Positions 16,747 through 26,027 of a stretch of DNA of 64,000 bases are shown piece by piece (within the stretch, counting starts at the first letter, position 1; every line of letters begins with the position of its first letter). Below the pieces are notes generated by a model. That model saw only the letters and a list, made by a program, of their open reading frames with translations, did no database searches and had not been told where the DNA came from. Made by a program: the position numbers and the translations under genes. This DNA is from Planomicrobium sp. Y74 (GTDB lineage: Bacteria > Bacillota > Bacilli > Bacillales_A > Planococcaceae), in assembly GCF_003668635.1 (NCBI RefSeq), contig NZ_RCWH01000005.1, forward strand, positions 1-64,000, in the 5' to 3' direction.

Positions 16747-17772
16747 TTAAAACAGGTTTAACACCCACTTTAAAATAATGAAGATGTAAAGCAGCAGCAA
16801 GCCATCCAGCACAAGTACATTCCACAATTTCAATCCCGAATGTTTGTTTTTTAATACCATCAGAGAAAATGCAATCGGCATCAAGGCTACAAATACTAAG
16901 TTGATCCAGTAAAGTTGAAAATTGCTTATAGAGGTAGTCACTAGAGCCAGTGGTACAAGCCCGAGGGAAAGTGTAATCGCTTTGTCTCCGATGACACTCG
17001 TGCTTCCAGCAGTCGGCTGGCCGCTGCCGACAATTTTCCAGGTCTTAAAAACTTCTGGAGCTGTGCTGAGGGTTCCAGTGATGAATATGCCGCCGATGAT
17101 TTGTGAAATTCCAAGGGTGCTGATGACATTCTCGGCTGCAGCCACTGTAAAATAAGCCCCTGCAACAAGTGCAACAGCGCCAAGTGCAGCCATCTTGATC
17201 TGCTTCTTGTTCCACTTTACAGCCTCTCCTTCTTTTCTGCCCCGCCACAATGACTGTCCGATAAAAAGGAAGAAGGCACCAAGCATAATCCAACCATCAA
17301 TTGGCTGAAGTCCCCGCCAGCCTTCCGGCAATGTAAGAATGGCGACGAGCGCAATGATTCCCAAATACGGAAGAGCGAGTACGGTTGCCGCCCTCGAAGA
17401 CAGTGACAACAGATGCTCCTGCAAATGTTCGTTGTGTTTCTGTTCAAGCTGTTTACTTTCTTCGTCATTTTTTCCCCGACCGAATTTTTTGCGGGAAGCA
17501 GCATAGGCCACAGTCATGATTAACGGAATAGCAATGATATTCGAGCCCAGCAGTGTTCCAAGGCCGATATCGCTGGCATTTCGGATAGCACTCACTGTAC
17601 TGATGCCCACTTCAGGACTGGCAGTTAAAATAGCGAGCAGGCTTGCTCCTGCCACTTGGGTAATCCCCCACTGCTTACGCAGCTTTTTCAAGGGCTCAGC
17701 CATTTTGTCTGCGCCCCATTTCGCCAGCCATAACGCTCCCACCAACACAATTGCCCATAGCCAAACATTCAT
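16747..17772 (-). CDS. Sodium/calcium exchanger family membrane protein (CaCA)
   Basis: A 341-residue protein of the cation/Ca2+ exchanger superfamily with about ten transmembrane helices. The two alpha repeats are visible: ASLLAILTASPEVGISTVSA near residue 43 with GTLLGSNI after it, and IIGGIFITGTLSTAPEVFKT near residue 225. The acidic residue in each repeat (the Glu of SPE and APE) is kept. It probably exchanges Ca2+ or another cation for H+ or Na+. The two halves are linked by a charged cytoplasmic loop (residues 95-125). It converges with the DUF4871-like gene. Confidence 0.85.
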   Translation of the reverse strand: MNVWLWAIVLVGALWLAKWGADKMAEPLKKLRKQWGITQVAGASLLAILTASPEVGISTVSAIRNASDIGLGTLLGSNIIAIPLIMTVAYAASRKKFGRGKNDEESKQLEQKHNEHLQEHLLSLSSRAATVLALPYLGIIALVAILTLPEGWRGLQPIDGWIMLGAFFLFIGQSLWRGRKEGEAVKWNKKQIKMAALGAVALVAGAYFTVAAAENVISTLGISQIIGGIFITGTLSTAPEVFKTWKIVGSGQPTAGSTSVIGDKAITLSLGLVPLALVTTSISNFQLYWINLVFVALMPIAFSLMVLKNKHSGLKLWNVLVLDGLLLLYIFIILKWVLNLF

Positions 17773-18123
17773 ATCAATCCCTCCATTCAGTAAATGGTCC
17801 TTATAAGAGCGGCTAGTAATTTGTAAGAAAATGAAGCAATAAGTAATTGAATCCTTACGGCTTCTTTACCCGGGAAATTGTATTATAAAAGGTAAGATCT
17901 TTATTTATTTGATTGATTTATAGTTGCTAGCGTTTAAGTTTCTGTATGGAGGAAATGGTAGGGAAAAAGGGTCGGAAAGAAAAGAAAGTCGGCACTTACA
18001 GCTGGAGATAGAGCTCATTTTAAGCGGAACATTTAATCCTTATTATTGATAGTTCTGATGAAGTTCCATTCAGTAAATGATTTTTATGGAAAAACAATAA
18101 CCAACAAGAAAGGAAGTGCTTGT
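17773..18123. other. Divergent intergenic region, nothing recognised
   Basis: The 350 bp between the CaCA exchanger and the following membrane-protein gene should hold two divergent promoters. A short in-frame N-terminal extension of the downstream gene from 18046 lacks a ribosome binding site. No hairpin, repeat or RNA gene was recognised. Confidence 0.4.
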
Positions 18124-18870
18124 ATGTCGGGCGTTAACTGGTTGAGTTTGTTATTCATAATTGGGTTTATTGTGGTGCATTTCAGTGCTAAATATTTAAA
18201 ACTCTCTGCAGACAATCCAAGAAGTCCTTGGTTATCAGCTTTTGGTGGAGCGACCATTGCCTATGTATTCCTGTACTTGCTGCCTGAACTGCATAAGTAC
18301 CTTGAAGTGATAAAGAAGGCAGTTGGTGACGGCTGGTTAAGTTTCTTCGGTGACTATACGTATTTATTGGCATTAATGGGATTGCTTGCTTACTTCGGCC
18401 TGGATTCCTGGGCAAAATCACATGGAAAGTCAGAAGGCAAAGGAGCGGGAACCAGTTCGACTCCAGTGTTTCTCGTCCACATTTCTTCTTTCTTTCTATA
18501 CAACCTGATTATCGGATACTTGTTAATTAGGGAGGACTTCTCAAGCCAGTGGAGCATGGCGCTTTACTTTTTGGCATTGGCAGCACATTTTGCAGCAACC
18601 GACCATACATTGAAAGGAATCCATAAAAAAGATTATGACAAATACGGCAGATGGTTTTTAGTGGCAGCTATATTTATCGGCTGGTTGATTGGTGTTATTT
18701 TCAAAGTTCATGAAGTGATTGTCGGCATCGCTGTCTCTGTTTTGGCAGGGGGAATTCTCTTGAATATCTTCAAGGATGAGTTGAAGGAAGGCAACTTGAA
18801 GAACTATCTGGCATTCCTAAGTGGTGCGGTTGTGATTGCAGTGCTTTATATGTTGGTACAAAGTTTATAG
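18124..18870 (+). CDS. Multi-pass membrane protein, possibly ZIP-like
   Basis: A 248-residue membrane protein with about seven or eight helices. The ATG at 18124 (MSGVNWLSLLF) follows AAGAAAGGAAG. Histidines and acidic residues lie inside helices: VVHFSAKYLK, YLLPELHKYLEV, FAATDHTLKG and IFKVHEVIVG. This pattern is reminiscent of ZIP metal transporters, but no full ZIP signature was recognised. A terminator follows 40 bp after the stop. Function unknown. Confidence 0.7.
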   Translation: MSGVNWLSLLFIIGFIVVHFSAKYLKLSADNPRSPWLSAFGGATIAYVFLYLLPELHKYLEVIKKAVGDGWLSFFGDYTYLLALMGLLAYFGLDSWAKSHGKSEGKGAGTSSTPVFLVHISSFFLYNLIIGYLLIREDFSSQWSMALYFLALAAHFAATDHTLKGIHKKDYDKYGRWFLVAAIFIGWLIGVIFKVHEVIVGIAVSVLAGGILLNIFKDELKEGNLKNYLAFLSGAVVIAVLYMLVQSL

Positions 18871-18909
18871 AGGTAAAGACAGAGCTTCCAAAAACATATT
18901 AACAGCAAA

Positions 18910-18942
18910 GGAAGAAACTTGTGAAAAGTTTCTTTCTTTTTA
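18910..18942 (+). terminator. Rho-independent terminator
   Basis: AAGAAACTT (18912-18920) pairs with AAGTTTCTT (18926-18934) and is followed by a T-rich tail. It ends the transcript of the upstream membrane protein. Confidence 0.75.
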
Positions 18943-19121
18943 TTGATCAAGTAAGGATGCTGAAAGGTATTTATAAATTCAGGAGTATAATGGTAAAGTG
19001 GGCCAAAGTAACTTAATCAAATAGCTTACAAGTATTTCATAGCAGACAGTTAATTGACTAACTATCATCACAATGGCGTGGCGATTAGATTTAAATCAAA
19101 GAAAATGGCGGTGGCAAAAAT

Positions 19122-19604
19122 TTGGCTGTTTACATACAGAAAATGCGGGAACTGGTCGGCACTCAAGCTCTTATGGTAGTTGGGGCAATGGTTGCTGTCT
19201 TTAACGAAAAGGGAGAAATCCTGCTTCAGCAACGTGCTGATATAAAAAAATGGGGCTTTCCTGGCGGTGTGATGGAGTATGGTGAAAGTTTGGAAGAAAC
19301 GGCCCTGCGCGAACTATATGAAGAAACAGGGTTATTAGCTATAGACTTAAAATTTATAGAAATCCTTTCTGGAGAAAAAGAATGCCATCAATATCCTAAC
19401 GGTGATGAGATATTTGGTGTGACAGCAGTTTATACAACATCAACTGCAAGCGGCGATTTATCCATCAATGATGGAGAAAGCACAAAATTGAAGTACTTTT
19501 CATTAACCAATCTCCCATCTAATATGGTTGAGAAGTCGGAGTACATAATTAGAAAGTATTTTGCGGACAGTCAGCTTGTAAATGAAGGGGGAAAAGGTAG
19601 GTGA
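19122..19604 (+). CDS. Nudix hydrolase
   Basis: A 160-residue Nudix protein. The Nudix box starts at GGVMEYGESLEETALRELYE and continues ETGL, matching G-x5-E-x7-R-E-U-x-E-E-x-G with all metal ligands. It should hydrolyse a nucleoside diphosphate linked to another group. The TTG at 19122 is supported by the N-terminal likeness (YIQKMRELVG) to the paralogue at 32885 (YIKNLRSMVG), although the ribosome binding site is weak. The stop overlaps a GTG opening a 26-residue frame that I regard as a remnant. Confidence 0.87.
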   Translation: MAVYIQKMRELVGTQALMVVGAMVAVFNEKGEILLQQRADIKKWGFPGGVMEYGESLEETALRELYEETGLLAIDLKFIEILSGEKECHQYPNGDEIFGVTAVYTTSTASGDLSINDGESTKLKYFSLTNLPSNMVEKSEYIIRKYFADSQLVNEGGKGR

Positions 19605-19790
19605 AAATTCTATTGCAGTCTTTGGCCGGAGCAACCGATGAGAAAATTTATAAAGATGGCTTTTGGGTAAATACCAAGTAATGAGCGATGAATATCATAT
19701 AAATATTATTTTTGGCATAAAAGTTTAAAGTTGGATGACGAGGGTATACTAATGGATGTAAATAATTTCAAATGATAAAGGAGAACTTCT

Positions 19791-19991
19791 ATGACACATG
19801 TATTAACTTTTTTCGAAGTCATGGAGATACGTGAATTGCTTTCCTTTAAGATAGCTTCCCTTACAAAAAGTAAGTTATTTTTCAATAATGTAAAAGAGCA
19901 GAATCGTACCGATGCTTTAAAAGAAGATATTAAACTGTCTATTCAGGAAATCGAAGATTTAAAAGATATATTAATTTACTCTGGAATGTAA
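19791..19991 (+). CDS. Small helical hypothetical protein
   Basis: A 66-residue protein with a good AAAGGAGAAC ribosome binding site. The sequence is predicted to form two helices (MTHVLTFFEVMEIRELLSFK and the acidic LKEDIKLSIQEIEDLKDILI). It lacks cysteines and membrane segments. A terminator follows at 20039-20071, so it is a single-gene transcript. No family was recognised with confidence. Confidence 0.65.
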   Translation: MTHVLTFFEVMEIRELLSFKIASLTKSKLFFNNVKEQNRTDALKEDIKLSIQEIEDLKDILIYSGM

Positions 19992-20038
19992 TTCGAATAG
20001 TAAAATGGAGGAACCTATTTAAATATGAGTTATTTAGA

Positions 20039-20071
20039 ACGCTGCATCTACATTGCAAGCGTGTTTTTTTT
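20039..20071 (+). terminator. Rho-independent terminator
   Basis: ACGCTGCA (20039-20046) pairs with TGC-A-AGCGT (20054-20062, one bulge) and is followed by GTTTTTTTTG. It ends the transcript of the 66-residue protein. Confidence 0.75.
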
Positions 20072-20166
20072 GTTCATTTTCATGACTGATCATTGTCTAT
20101 AGAAAAATCTTCACTGTAACTTTTCGTCCGGTAAACCGGTCTCATCGTGATAAAGGGGTAGATGAA

Positions 20167-20631
20167 ATGAAACGGTTGGCAGCACGGGTCTTAGTTGGTG
20201 GTTTAGTTCTTTCAGGATGCCGGGATGTACAGGTAAATGAGTATTCTTCACAAACCACTAAGCAGGAGCCAAGCGAAAATGCATTTTCCCCATTGCCCAG
20301 GGCGGATGTGATTGAGAGTACAAGTTTCGGTGAAATAAAGAATATGAAACGGTTCCAGACATTTTTAGAACATGCCAATGAAAAAGAACCGGATCATATC
20401 CAGATTGTCCAGTTCACGACCGAAGGAGATCTGATTTCCCGAGATCTTCAATTTGATGGCTCTGAATACAAATCCGTCTTGAACAGTTCAAGGGATAGAT
20501 ATGGTTCGGGTGGTATAAGTGAGGTGGTTTGTTCTGAAATAACGACGATAGAAACAGCTGAAAGAATCGATTATCTGCTTGATGACTGTGAAGATACAGA
20601 AGAGATTGATTTACTGGTCGTCTGGAAATAA
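20167..20631 (+). CDS. Lipoprotein with DUF4362 domain
   Basis: A 154-residue protein with a short signal peptide and lipobox LVLSGC, so likely acylated and outside the membrane. The mature part matches DUF4362: RFQTFLEHANEKEPDHIQIV followed by FTTEGDLISRDLQFDG. Two further cysteines (VVCSE and LDDCED) could form a disulfide. The start follows AAAGGGGTAG. Function of the domain is unknown. Confidence 0.78.
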   Translation: MKRLAARVLVGGLVLSGCRDVQVNEYSSQTTKQEPSENAFSPLPRADVIESTSFGEIKNMKRFQTFLEHANEKEPDHIQIVQFTTEGDLISRDLQFDGSEYKSVLNSSRDRYGSGGISEVVCSEITTIETAERIDYLLDDCEDTEEIDLLVVWK

Positions 20632-20709
20632 CTGCCCAAGGTGGAGAGGTAATACCTTTCTTTGTTGCATTTACTTTATGGTCTTGCGGCTAAAATTCTT
20701 GTTCACTGA

Positions 20710-20763
20710 TATAAAAAAGAAAACCCGAACGAATGACACGATTAAATGTGCCTCACGTTCGGG
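20710..20763 (-). terminator. Rho-independent terminator of the met operon
   Basis: On the minus strand CCCGAACG and CGTTCGGG arms (20763-20756 and 20731-20724) form a perfect 8 bp stem with further pairing inside, followed by TTTTCTTTTTTAT. It lies 47 bp after the stop of the M20 hydrolase, the last gene of the metNIQ operon. Confidence 0.85.
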
Positions 20764-20809
20764 ATATTTTAAATCTTATAGTTTCAAGCCGTTATTTGCA
20801 CATTTATAC

Positions 20810-22009
20810 TCAGCTTTTAGCAGCTAATGACTCGGCATGAGCCTGCTTTACTTCCTCAAGTAACGTGGCTTCTGTCAAAAGGCGGTAGCCGGTATTCGCC
20901 AATGCTTTTGCTCCGCGGATCAAAGCTTCGTCACCTTGCGGGGATTTAGCTGCTTCCCGGAATTCAACCGTGTGGCCGATCAAGTCATCCGGCCCGATTT
21001 TAATGTAAGGATGGGCGGTTGGAACGACGTGGCTGATATTGCCGGCGTCTGTCGAACCGATTCCGGTATTGCGGGAGGTCGCTACTGTCTCGCCGACAGC
21101 TTCAAGTTCTTCCCGCACTACTGCATCCAAAGGAGAAGTAATGACAAGATCTTTCACTTCGTTCTGGAACCGGACGATTTTGACGGTAGTTCCAGTGGCC
21201 AGTGCAGCCCCTTCAGCGATAGCACGTATTTTCGTTGCTGTTTCCGAAGCTTTTTTCCAGGAATCTCCGCGGATGTAGAAGCGGGCAGCGGCATATTCCG
21301 GAATGATGTTCGGTGCATCGCCGCCGTGGGTGATGATGCCGTGTACGCGGGCATCAGATGGCAGTTGCTGGCGAAGTGCGTTGATGCTGTTGAATAGCTG
21401 GAGCACTGCATCGAGTGCATTGATGCCTTCTTCCGGTGACCCTGCCGCATGGGCAGGTTTTCCGTAGAAATGAAATTCAAGCGGGTCAACAGCAAGTGAA
21501 GGCGTGGTTGTCGAAGATCTGCCCGATGGATGGATCATCAATGCGGCATCAATGCCTTCAAGCAAGCCGTGCTTTACAAAACTTCCTTTTGCGCTGCCGT
21601 TCGGACCGCCTTCTTCTGCTGGAGTTCCCAGCACGACAACGCGTCCACCGGTAGTGGCAAAGGTTTCAGACAGCGCAATCGCAGCCGCGACACTTGTCGT
21701 GCCGATAATATTGTGGCCGCAGGCGTGTCCAATGCCGGGAAGGGCATCATATTCAGCAAGATAGGCAATTGTCGGGCCAGGCAGTGAACTTTCCTTGCTG
21801 GCATAAAAAGCGGTGTCATGGCCGGCAACGCTGGCTTCGACGGAAAAGCCCGCTTCTTTCAGCAATGTAATGAGAGTGGCGCTTGCAAAAGCTTCCTGGT
21901 TTCCGATTTCGGGCTTGGCGTGAATTGCCTGGCTGGTTGCGATATATTGCTCCCGTTTTGAATCGATGGACTGTGAAATTGTCGTGTTTGCTTCCTTAAT
22001 AGTTGTCAT
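20810..22009 (-). CDS. M20 family metallopeptidase/amidohydrolase in the met operon
   Basis: A 399-residue M20 protein of the AbgB/amidohydrolase type. Metal-site motifs are AYLAEYDALPGIGHACGHN, the catalytic GTPAEEGG, and the later dimerisation region beginning with FHFYGKPAHAAG. Such enzymes remove acyl groups or split dipeptides. It is the last gene after metQ (19 bp gap) in an operon under a SAM riboswitch, which suggests that it frees methionine or another sulfur compound from a conjugate brought in by the transporter (inference). The start follows GGAGGATTCCAC. Confidence 0.88.
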   Translation of the reverse strand: MTTIKEANTTISQSIDSKREQYIATSQAIHAKPEIGNQEAFASATLITLLKEAGFSVEASVAGHDTAFYASKESSLPGPTIAYLAEYDALPGIGHACGHNIIGTTSVAAAIALSETFATTGGRVVVLGTPAEEGGPNGSAKGSFVKHGLLEGIDAALMIHPSGRSSTTTPSLAVDPLEFHFYGKPAHAAGSPEEGINALDAVLQLFNSINALRQQLPSDARVHGIITHGGDAPNIIPEYAAARFYIRGDSWKKASETATKIRAIAEGAALATGTTVKIVRFQNEVKDLVITSPLDAVVREELEAVGETVATSRNTGIGSTDAGNISHVVPTAHPYIKIGPDDLIGHTVEFREAAKSPQGDEALIRGAKALANTGYRLLTEATLLEEVKQAHAESLAAKS

Positions 22010-22028
22010 GTGGAATCCTCCTCAGATT

Positions 22029-22868
22029 TTATTGGTAGTCAACAAGCTCTTCTACAGTTATGAAAGTTGGAATTTGTGCGCCTTTTGTATGCTCGACAAT
22101 AAAGTCAGCTGTATCTTCCTGCTGGTAAAGTTCTACGATTTTCAGGAAATCTTCGTCTTCCGCGTTTTCTTCGCTTGCAGCAATCAAGTTGATGTAAGGC
22201 GTAGCCGTATCACTTTCACGGGCAATTGGATCATCAGTCGGATTTAAGCCAGCGTCAACTGCAATTCCGTTGTTGACGATTGATGCCGCAACGTCTGCCA
22301 TTGCACGCGGTGTTTGTGCTGCCACCATAGGAACGATTTCAAGATTTTTAGGATTTTCAATAATATGGTCAGCAGTTCCGGTCAACCCGGCATCGTCTGA
22401 CAATTTGATCAAACCGGCTTCTTGAAGCAACAACAATGCACGGCCCATATTGGTGGCTTCGTTTGGAACGGCAATCTGTGAGCCGTCCGGAAGTTCATCG
22501 ATCGAGTCGTATTTTTCAGAGTAGAGACCCATTGGGGCAATGACTGTAGAACCGATTGGGACAATGTCGATATTATGCTCTTCGACAAATTCGTCAAAAT
22601 AAGAAATCGTCTGGAAAGCATTTAAATCGAGCTCGCCTTCTGCCAAGGCGATGTTCGGTGCCACATAATCAGAGAATGTAACGATTTCAAGGTCGATGCC
22701 TTCTTTTTCCGCTTTATCGGCGATGTAGTCCCAGATTGTCGTATCCGAACCGCTGATGCCAAGTGTGACTTTCCGGTTGCCGTCTCCAGCTCCTTCAGTT
22801 TCGTTGCCGCATGCTGCGAGTGTTAAAGCCAAAACGGCCAGTAAGAAAAGCGTTGTAATTTTTTTCAT
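22029..22868 (-). CDS. metQ: Methionine ABC transporter substrate-binding lipoprotein
   Basis: A 279-residue NlpA/MetQ lipoprotein. The ATG at 22868 (MKKITTLFLL) follows TTGGAGGAATC; a TTG five codons earlier lies inside that site. The signal peptide ends at lipobox LTLAAC. Family motifs are VTLGISGSDTTIWDYIADKA, NAFQTISYFDEFVEEHN and PNEATNMGRALLLLQEAGLI. It captures methionine outside the membrane and passes it to MetI/MetN. Third gene of the operon. Confidence 0.95.
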   Translation of the reverse strand: MKKITTLFLLAVLALTLAACGNETEGAGDGNRKVTLGISGSDTTIWDYIADKAEKEGIDLEIVTFSDYVAPNIALAEGELDLNAFQTISYFDEFVEEHNIDIVPIGSTVIAPMGLYSEKYDSIDELPDGSQIAVPNEATNMGRALLLLQEAGLIKLSDDAGLTGTADHIIENPKNLEIVPMVAAQTPRAMADVAASIVNNGIAVDAGLNPTDDPIARESDTATPYINLIAASEENAEDEDFLKIVELYQQEDTADFIVEHTKGAQIPTFITVEELVDYQ

Positions 22869-22903
22869 GTATGATTCCTCCAATGTTTTATTAAAATGAA
22901 TTA

Positions 22904-23554
22904 TTAACGACGGCGAACGCGCCTTGATAAAAGATTGCCACCGGACTGGACGCCTTGTACAAGGACCACCAAAATAGCTACGGTGACGACCATAACGAGT
23001 GTGTCGAAACGCTGGTAGCCGTAGGTGATGGCCAAGTCGCCGAGGCCTCCTCCACCAATGGCACCGGCCATGGCGGATGCACCGATCAAGCCGACGATTG
23101 CGATTGTCAAAGCCAAAACAAGCGAACTTAAGGCTTCCGGTATCAGGAAGCGGAAAACAATCTGGAATGGGGATGCGCCCATTGCCTGTGCCGCTTCGAT
23201 AACTCCTTCATCCACTTCAAGCAGCGAGTTTTCAATCAGCCGTGCGATATAAGGCCCGGCGTAAAAAACAAGTGGAACAATCGCGGCTGCCGTTCCGATG
23301 GATGTGCCGACAATAATGCGGGTCAACGGAATGATGGCGACCATCAAGATGATGAAAGGGACTGACCGGAAAATGTTGATGATGACGTTCAGGACTTTTG
23401 AAACCGGTTCATTTTCCAATAGATGGCCTTTTCGTGTAACGACTAATAAGAGTCCCAGTATAAATCCGATTATTAGGGAGAACAGAAAGGCAACCCCTGT
23501 CATATAGAGTGTTTCCCATAAGGCTTCCAAAATCTGTTCGTTATCAACTAGCAT
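22904..23554 (-). CDS. metI: Methionine ABC transporter permease
   Basis: A 216-residue permease (MetI, called MetP in Bacillus) with five transmembrane helices. The EAA loop for ATPase contact is EAAQAMGASPFQIVFRFLIP. The last helix region contains GAIGGGGLGDLAITYGYQRF, typical of this family. Its ATG lies inside the end of metN (11 base overlap), indicating translational coupling; the ribosome binding site is GAGGAGGTCC. It forms the membrane channel for methionine uptake with MetN and MetQ. Confidence 0.95.
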   Translation of the reverse strand: MLVDNEQILEALWETLYMTGVAFLFSLIIGFILGLLLVVTRKGHLLENEPVSKVLNVIINIFRSVPFIILMVAIIPLTRIIVGTSIGTAAAIVPLVFYAGPYIARLIENSLLEVDEGVIEAAQAMGASPFQIVFRFLIPEALSSLVLALTIAIVGLIGASAMAGAIGGGGLGDLAITYGYQRFDTLVMVVTVAILVVLVQGVQSGGNLLSRRVRRR

Positions 23555-24575
23555 AGTTCAGGACCTCCTCGACATTGACATTACCTTCCCGGATATCTGC
23601 CAGCGCTTTTTTGATCTCTTCCGCAGGCCCGGTGAATTCAACGATGAGATTGCCGTAGGGCGCGCCCTGTAATTCGGTGATGTTGCCGAACAGGACGTTC
23701 AGATCCAATTGATATTTTCGCGAGATACGGGACATCAGCGGCTGGCCGACCGATGTGCCTGTAAATTGAATTCGATAGATGGAATTTTTACGGCTTGGAT
23801 TTTGTATCTGTTTCAGCAGCGATTCCGGCAGTTCATCGTTCATAACTGAGCGGACAAACCGCTGCGTAGTCTGCTGCTGCGGATTCGTAAACACGTCGAA
23901 CACCGTTCCTTGTTCAATGACTTTTCCAGCTTCGAGCACGGCCACTTTGTCGCAGATTTCGCGGATGACACCCATCTCGTGGGTAATCAGCAGAATGGTG
24001 ATGTTGTATTCCCGGTTGATGCGGCGCAGCAGCTCCAGAATCGATTGAGTTGTCTGCGGGTCAAGCGCGGAAGTGGCTTCGTCACAAAGCAGTACGGATG
24101 GATTGGTGGCCAAAGCGCGTGCAATGCCGATACGCTGTTTCTGGCCGCCCGACAACTGATCCGGATATTTCGTTGCCTGGTCGGAAAGGCCGACGAAGTC
24201 GAGCAGCTCTTTTACCTGCTCCTTGATTTTGTTTTTCGGCGTGTTTGCCAGAATGAGCGGCATCGCAACATTGTGGAAAACCGTTTTCGAATTCAGCAAG
24301 TTGAAATGCTGGAAAATCATGCCGATGTCTTTCCTTGTTTTCCGGATTTCCCTTGCCGATAAAGTGGAAATGTCTTTACCGTCTATCAGTACATGTCCGC
24401 TGCTTGGACGTTCCAACAGATTGACTGTGCGGATGAGGGAGCTTTTGCCGGCTCCGCTAAAGCCGATCACTCCGAAAATCTCTCCAGTTTCGACAGTGAG
24501 ATCAATGCCATTCAATGCATGGATTTCCTGTTTCCCCGACTGATAGGTTTTTGTAACTCCCTCAAATTGAATCAT
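23544..24575 (-). CDS. metN: Methionine ABC transporter ATPase
   Basis: A 343-residue ATPase. Walker A is GFSGAGKSS, the ABC signature LSGGQKQRIGIARAL, Walker B VLLCDEATSALDP, and the switch His is in LLITHEMG. The C-terminal NIL domain (about residues 265-340) is the methionine-sensing regulatory domain that inhibits transport when internal methionine is high. First gene of metN-metI-metQ-M20, behind a SAM riboswitch and its terminator. Confidence 0.96.
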   Translation of the reverse strand: MIQFEGVTKTYQSGKQEIHALNGIDLTVETGEIFGVIGFSGAGKSSLIRTVNLLERPSSGHVLIDGKDISTLSAREIRKTRKDIGMIFQHFNLLNSKTVFHNVAMPLILANTPKNKIKEQVKELLDFVGLSDQATKYPDQLSGGQKQRIGIARALATNPSVLLCDEATSALDPQTTQSILELLRRINREYNITILLITHEMGVIREICDKVAVLEAGKVIEQGTVFDVFTNPQQQTTQRFVRSVMNDELPESLLKQIQNPSRKNSIYRIQFTGTSVGQPLMSRISRKYQLDLNVLFGNITELQGAPYGNLIVEFTGPAEEIKKALADIREGNVNVEEVLNYAS

Positions 24576-24646
24576 TTGTACGCCTCCTCCAGCTGTGAAT
24601 AATTTTGCAAATCTTGTGCGTACAGATCTAACTTTCCAAAAATGAA

Positions 24647-24697
24647 CGAAAAAAGCCCTCTTTTTTTCTTAATCCATAAGAAAAAAAGAAGGCTTCG
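24647..24697 (-). terminator. Riboswitch-controlled terminator before metN
   Basis: On the minus strand GCCTTCTTTTTTTCTT pairs with AAGAAAAAAAGAGGGC and is followed by TTTTTTCG. This is the expression platform of the SAM riboswitch, forming when SAM is bound. Confidence 0.85.
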
Positions 24698-24699
24698 GA

Positions 24700-24828
24700 A
24701 TGAAACCATCTCGTTCTCATCTTCCAAATGCAAAAATCGCATTTGCAGGAATTAGCACAGTTTTCGCATGAAGCGAATCCGCTGCCGAAACGTCATAGGG
24801 CCTGTCCCTCGGTTTCTCTGGATAAGAA
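24700..24828 (-). promoter_or_regulatory. SAM-I riboswitch (S-box) upstream of metNIQ
   Basis: On the minus strand the element begins CTTATCCAGAGAAACCGAGG, followed by the conserved GGGACAGGCCCTATGACG, then a hairpin with GCAAATGCGATTTTTGCATTTG and closing GATGAGA. These are the P1-P4 landmarks of the S-box. High SAM should favour the terminator at 24647-24697 and shut down methionine uptake. Confidence 0.92.
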
Positions 24829-24858
24829 AGTGATGTACGTATTTGATTTGTAATGACT

Positions 24859-24887
24859 ACTTTAGATTCGTTTGAATTAAAAGTCAA
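24859..24887 (-). promoter_or_regulatory. SigA-type promoter of the met operon
   Basis: On the minus strand TTGACT (24887-24882) and TAAAGT (24864-24859) are separated by 17 bp and lie about 30 bp upstream of the start of the SAM riboswitch. Confidence 0.6.
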
Positions 24888-24962
24888 TACTTTTTATTTT
24901 ATTTTTTTCAATTCTTTATTAATGATTGCCGGATAACTTTCTGGCAGACCACCGAAATCAAG

Positions 24963-25994
24963 TCATCTTCTGACAATGACAGCCTGGCTTCCCATTGTTT
25001 CATAACTATCGAAAAACGTTTTTTCAGGATAACTTACGCGTCCTTTAAGAGGGTCCATCACGTAGACTTTGCCATCTTCCCAGCCGTCCAGCACGACACT
25101 GTGCAAATTGCTGAAAGAAGGGTGGAAGTCGCCGGTCCCTTCAATGTACCAGCCGCCGGAAGTGACTGGAGGAGACAAGTCCAGCGTTACCCAGACAATG
25201 ACCGGAATATTTCGGTCGGTGTAGGAAAGAATTTCTTCTCTGGTGCTGCCGCTGACATTTTCTGTGATTAATCGGCTATGTTTATCAGAAATAATGCCTT
25301 TGGACGCTTCCACGATAGGCTCAGAAAAAACATACCAGCCGCCGTTTGCCTTTCTTGGGTCTCCGGCATACGCTTGATGCGGATCTGGTCCAAATCGTTT
25401 ACCGTTTTTGAATGTGAAGGGAGACTTCGGCAAGTAATCGTCTGCCATGGTCGTTTTGGAAACTTTGAGGCGGTAATGGTTCAGGACAGAAGTTAATGTC
25501 GTAATTTCACAGCCGTTGGGAAGTTCCGGATCCTGCATCAGAACCGGTACATCTATATGAATCGCTTCGCGTTCAATATAGGTTTCAATTGAGATCGGCA
25601 ACGCATCCGGTTGATGAGTATAAAGGTTTTCTTCGGCCAGTTTCACGGCGCCGGAATCTGTATCTGCACGTACAATTCTGAGCCGATATTCTTTTCCATC
25701 CATCAAGGCTTCTGCTTTCATTTCACCGGCTTCATCCGATTTTAAAACATCAACCAAAGTACTTGTGCTGGTATCGACGATATACATCAGATAATTTTCA
25801 AGGGGCTGTCCGTTTCTGGAATTCGTCAACAGAAAAGCCTTTGGAGACATGCTTTGTTGGGATGATTCCAGCGCAAAGCCATCCGCCATGATTTTTTTGA
25901 GCGAAGTTCCCAGTGATGAGGGACTGAAGCCGATAATGAAAAAGGAAAGCGTAAAAAGCAATCCGAATCTTATAAGTTTATGGGATGTCTTCAA
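24963..25994 (-). CDS. Exported C39-like papain-fold peptidase
   Basis: A 343-residue exported protein. Residues 5-30 form a signal peptide or anchor. Residues 55-160 resemble a small beta-rich (prealbumin-like) domain. The C-terminal half is peptidase C39-like: the catalytic Cys lies in DPELPNGCEITTLTSVLNHY and the His in FSNLHSVVLDGWEDG, with a final DPLKGRVSYPEKTFFDSY. It should act outside the cell, perhaps on peptides or the wall; substrate unknown. It is followed by the met operon on the same strand but with its own 3' end. Confidence 0.82.
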   Translation of the reverse strand: MKTSHKLIRFGLLFTLSFFIIGFSPSSLGTSLKKIMADGFALESSQQSMSPKAFLLTNSRNGQPLENYLMYIVDTSTSTLVDVLKSDEAGEMKAEALMDGKEYRLRIVRADTDSGAVKLAEENLYTHQPDALPISIETYIEREAIHIDVPVLMQDPELPNGCEITTLTSVLNHYRLKVSKTTMADDYLPKSPFTFKNGKRFGPDPHQAYAGDPRKANGGWYVFSEPIVEASKGIISDKHSRLITENVSGSTREEILSYTDRNIPVIVWVTLDLSPPVTSGGWYIEGTGDFHPSFSNLHSVVLDGWEDGKVYVMDPLKGRVSYPEKTFFDSYETMGSQAVIVRR

Positions 25995-26027
25995 GATAAC
26001 AGCTCCATTATTAGGTAAGTTGAAATA

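Noticed and set aside
19601-19681. 26-residue frame starting inside the Nudix stop
   Set aside because: Short, no independent ribosome binding site, no recognisable family; at most a remnant of a lost gene.
20025-20102. 25-residue hydrophobic peptide, possible small membrane toxin
   Set aside because: The frame coincides with a Rho-independent terminator (stem plus eight T), which explains the run of hydrophobic codons.
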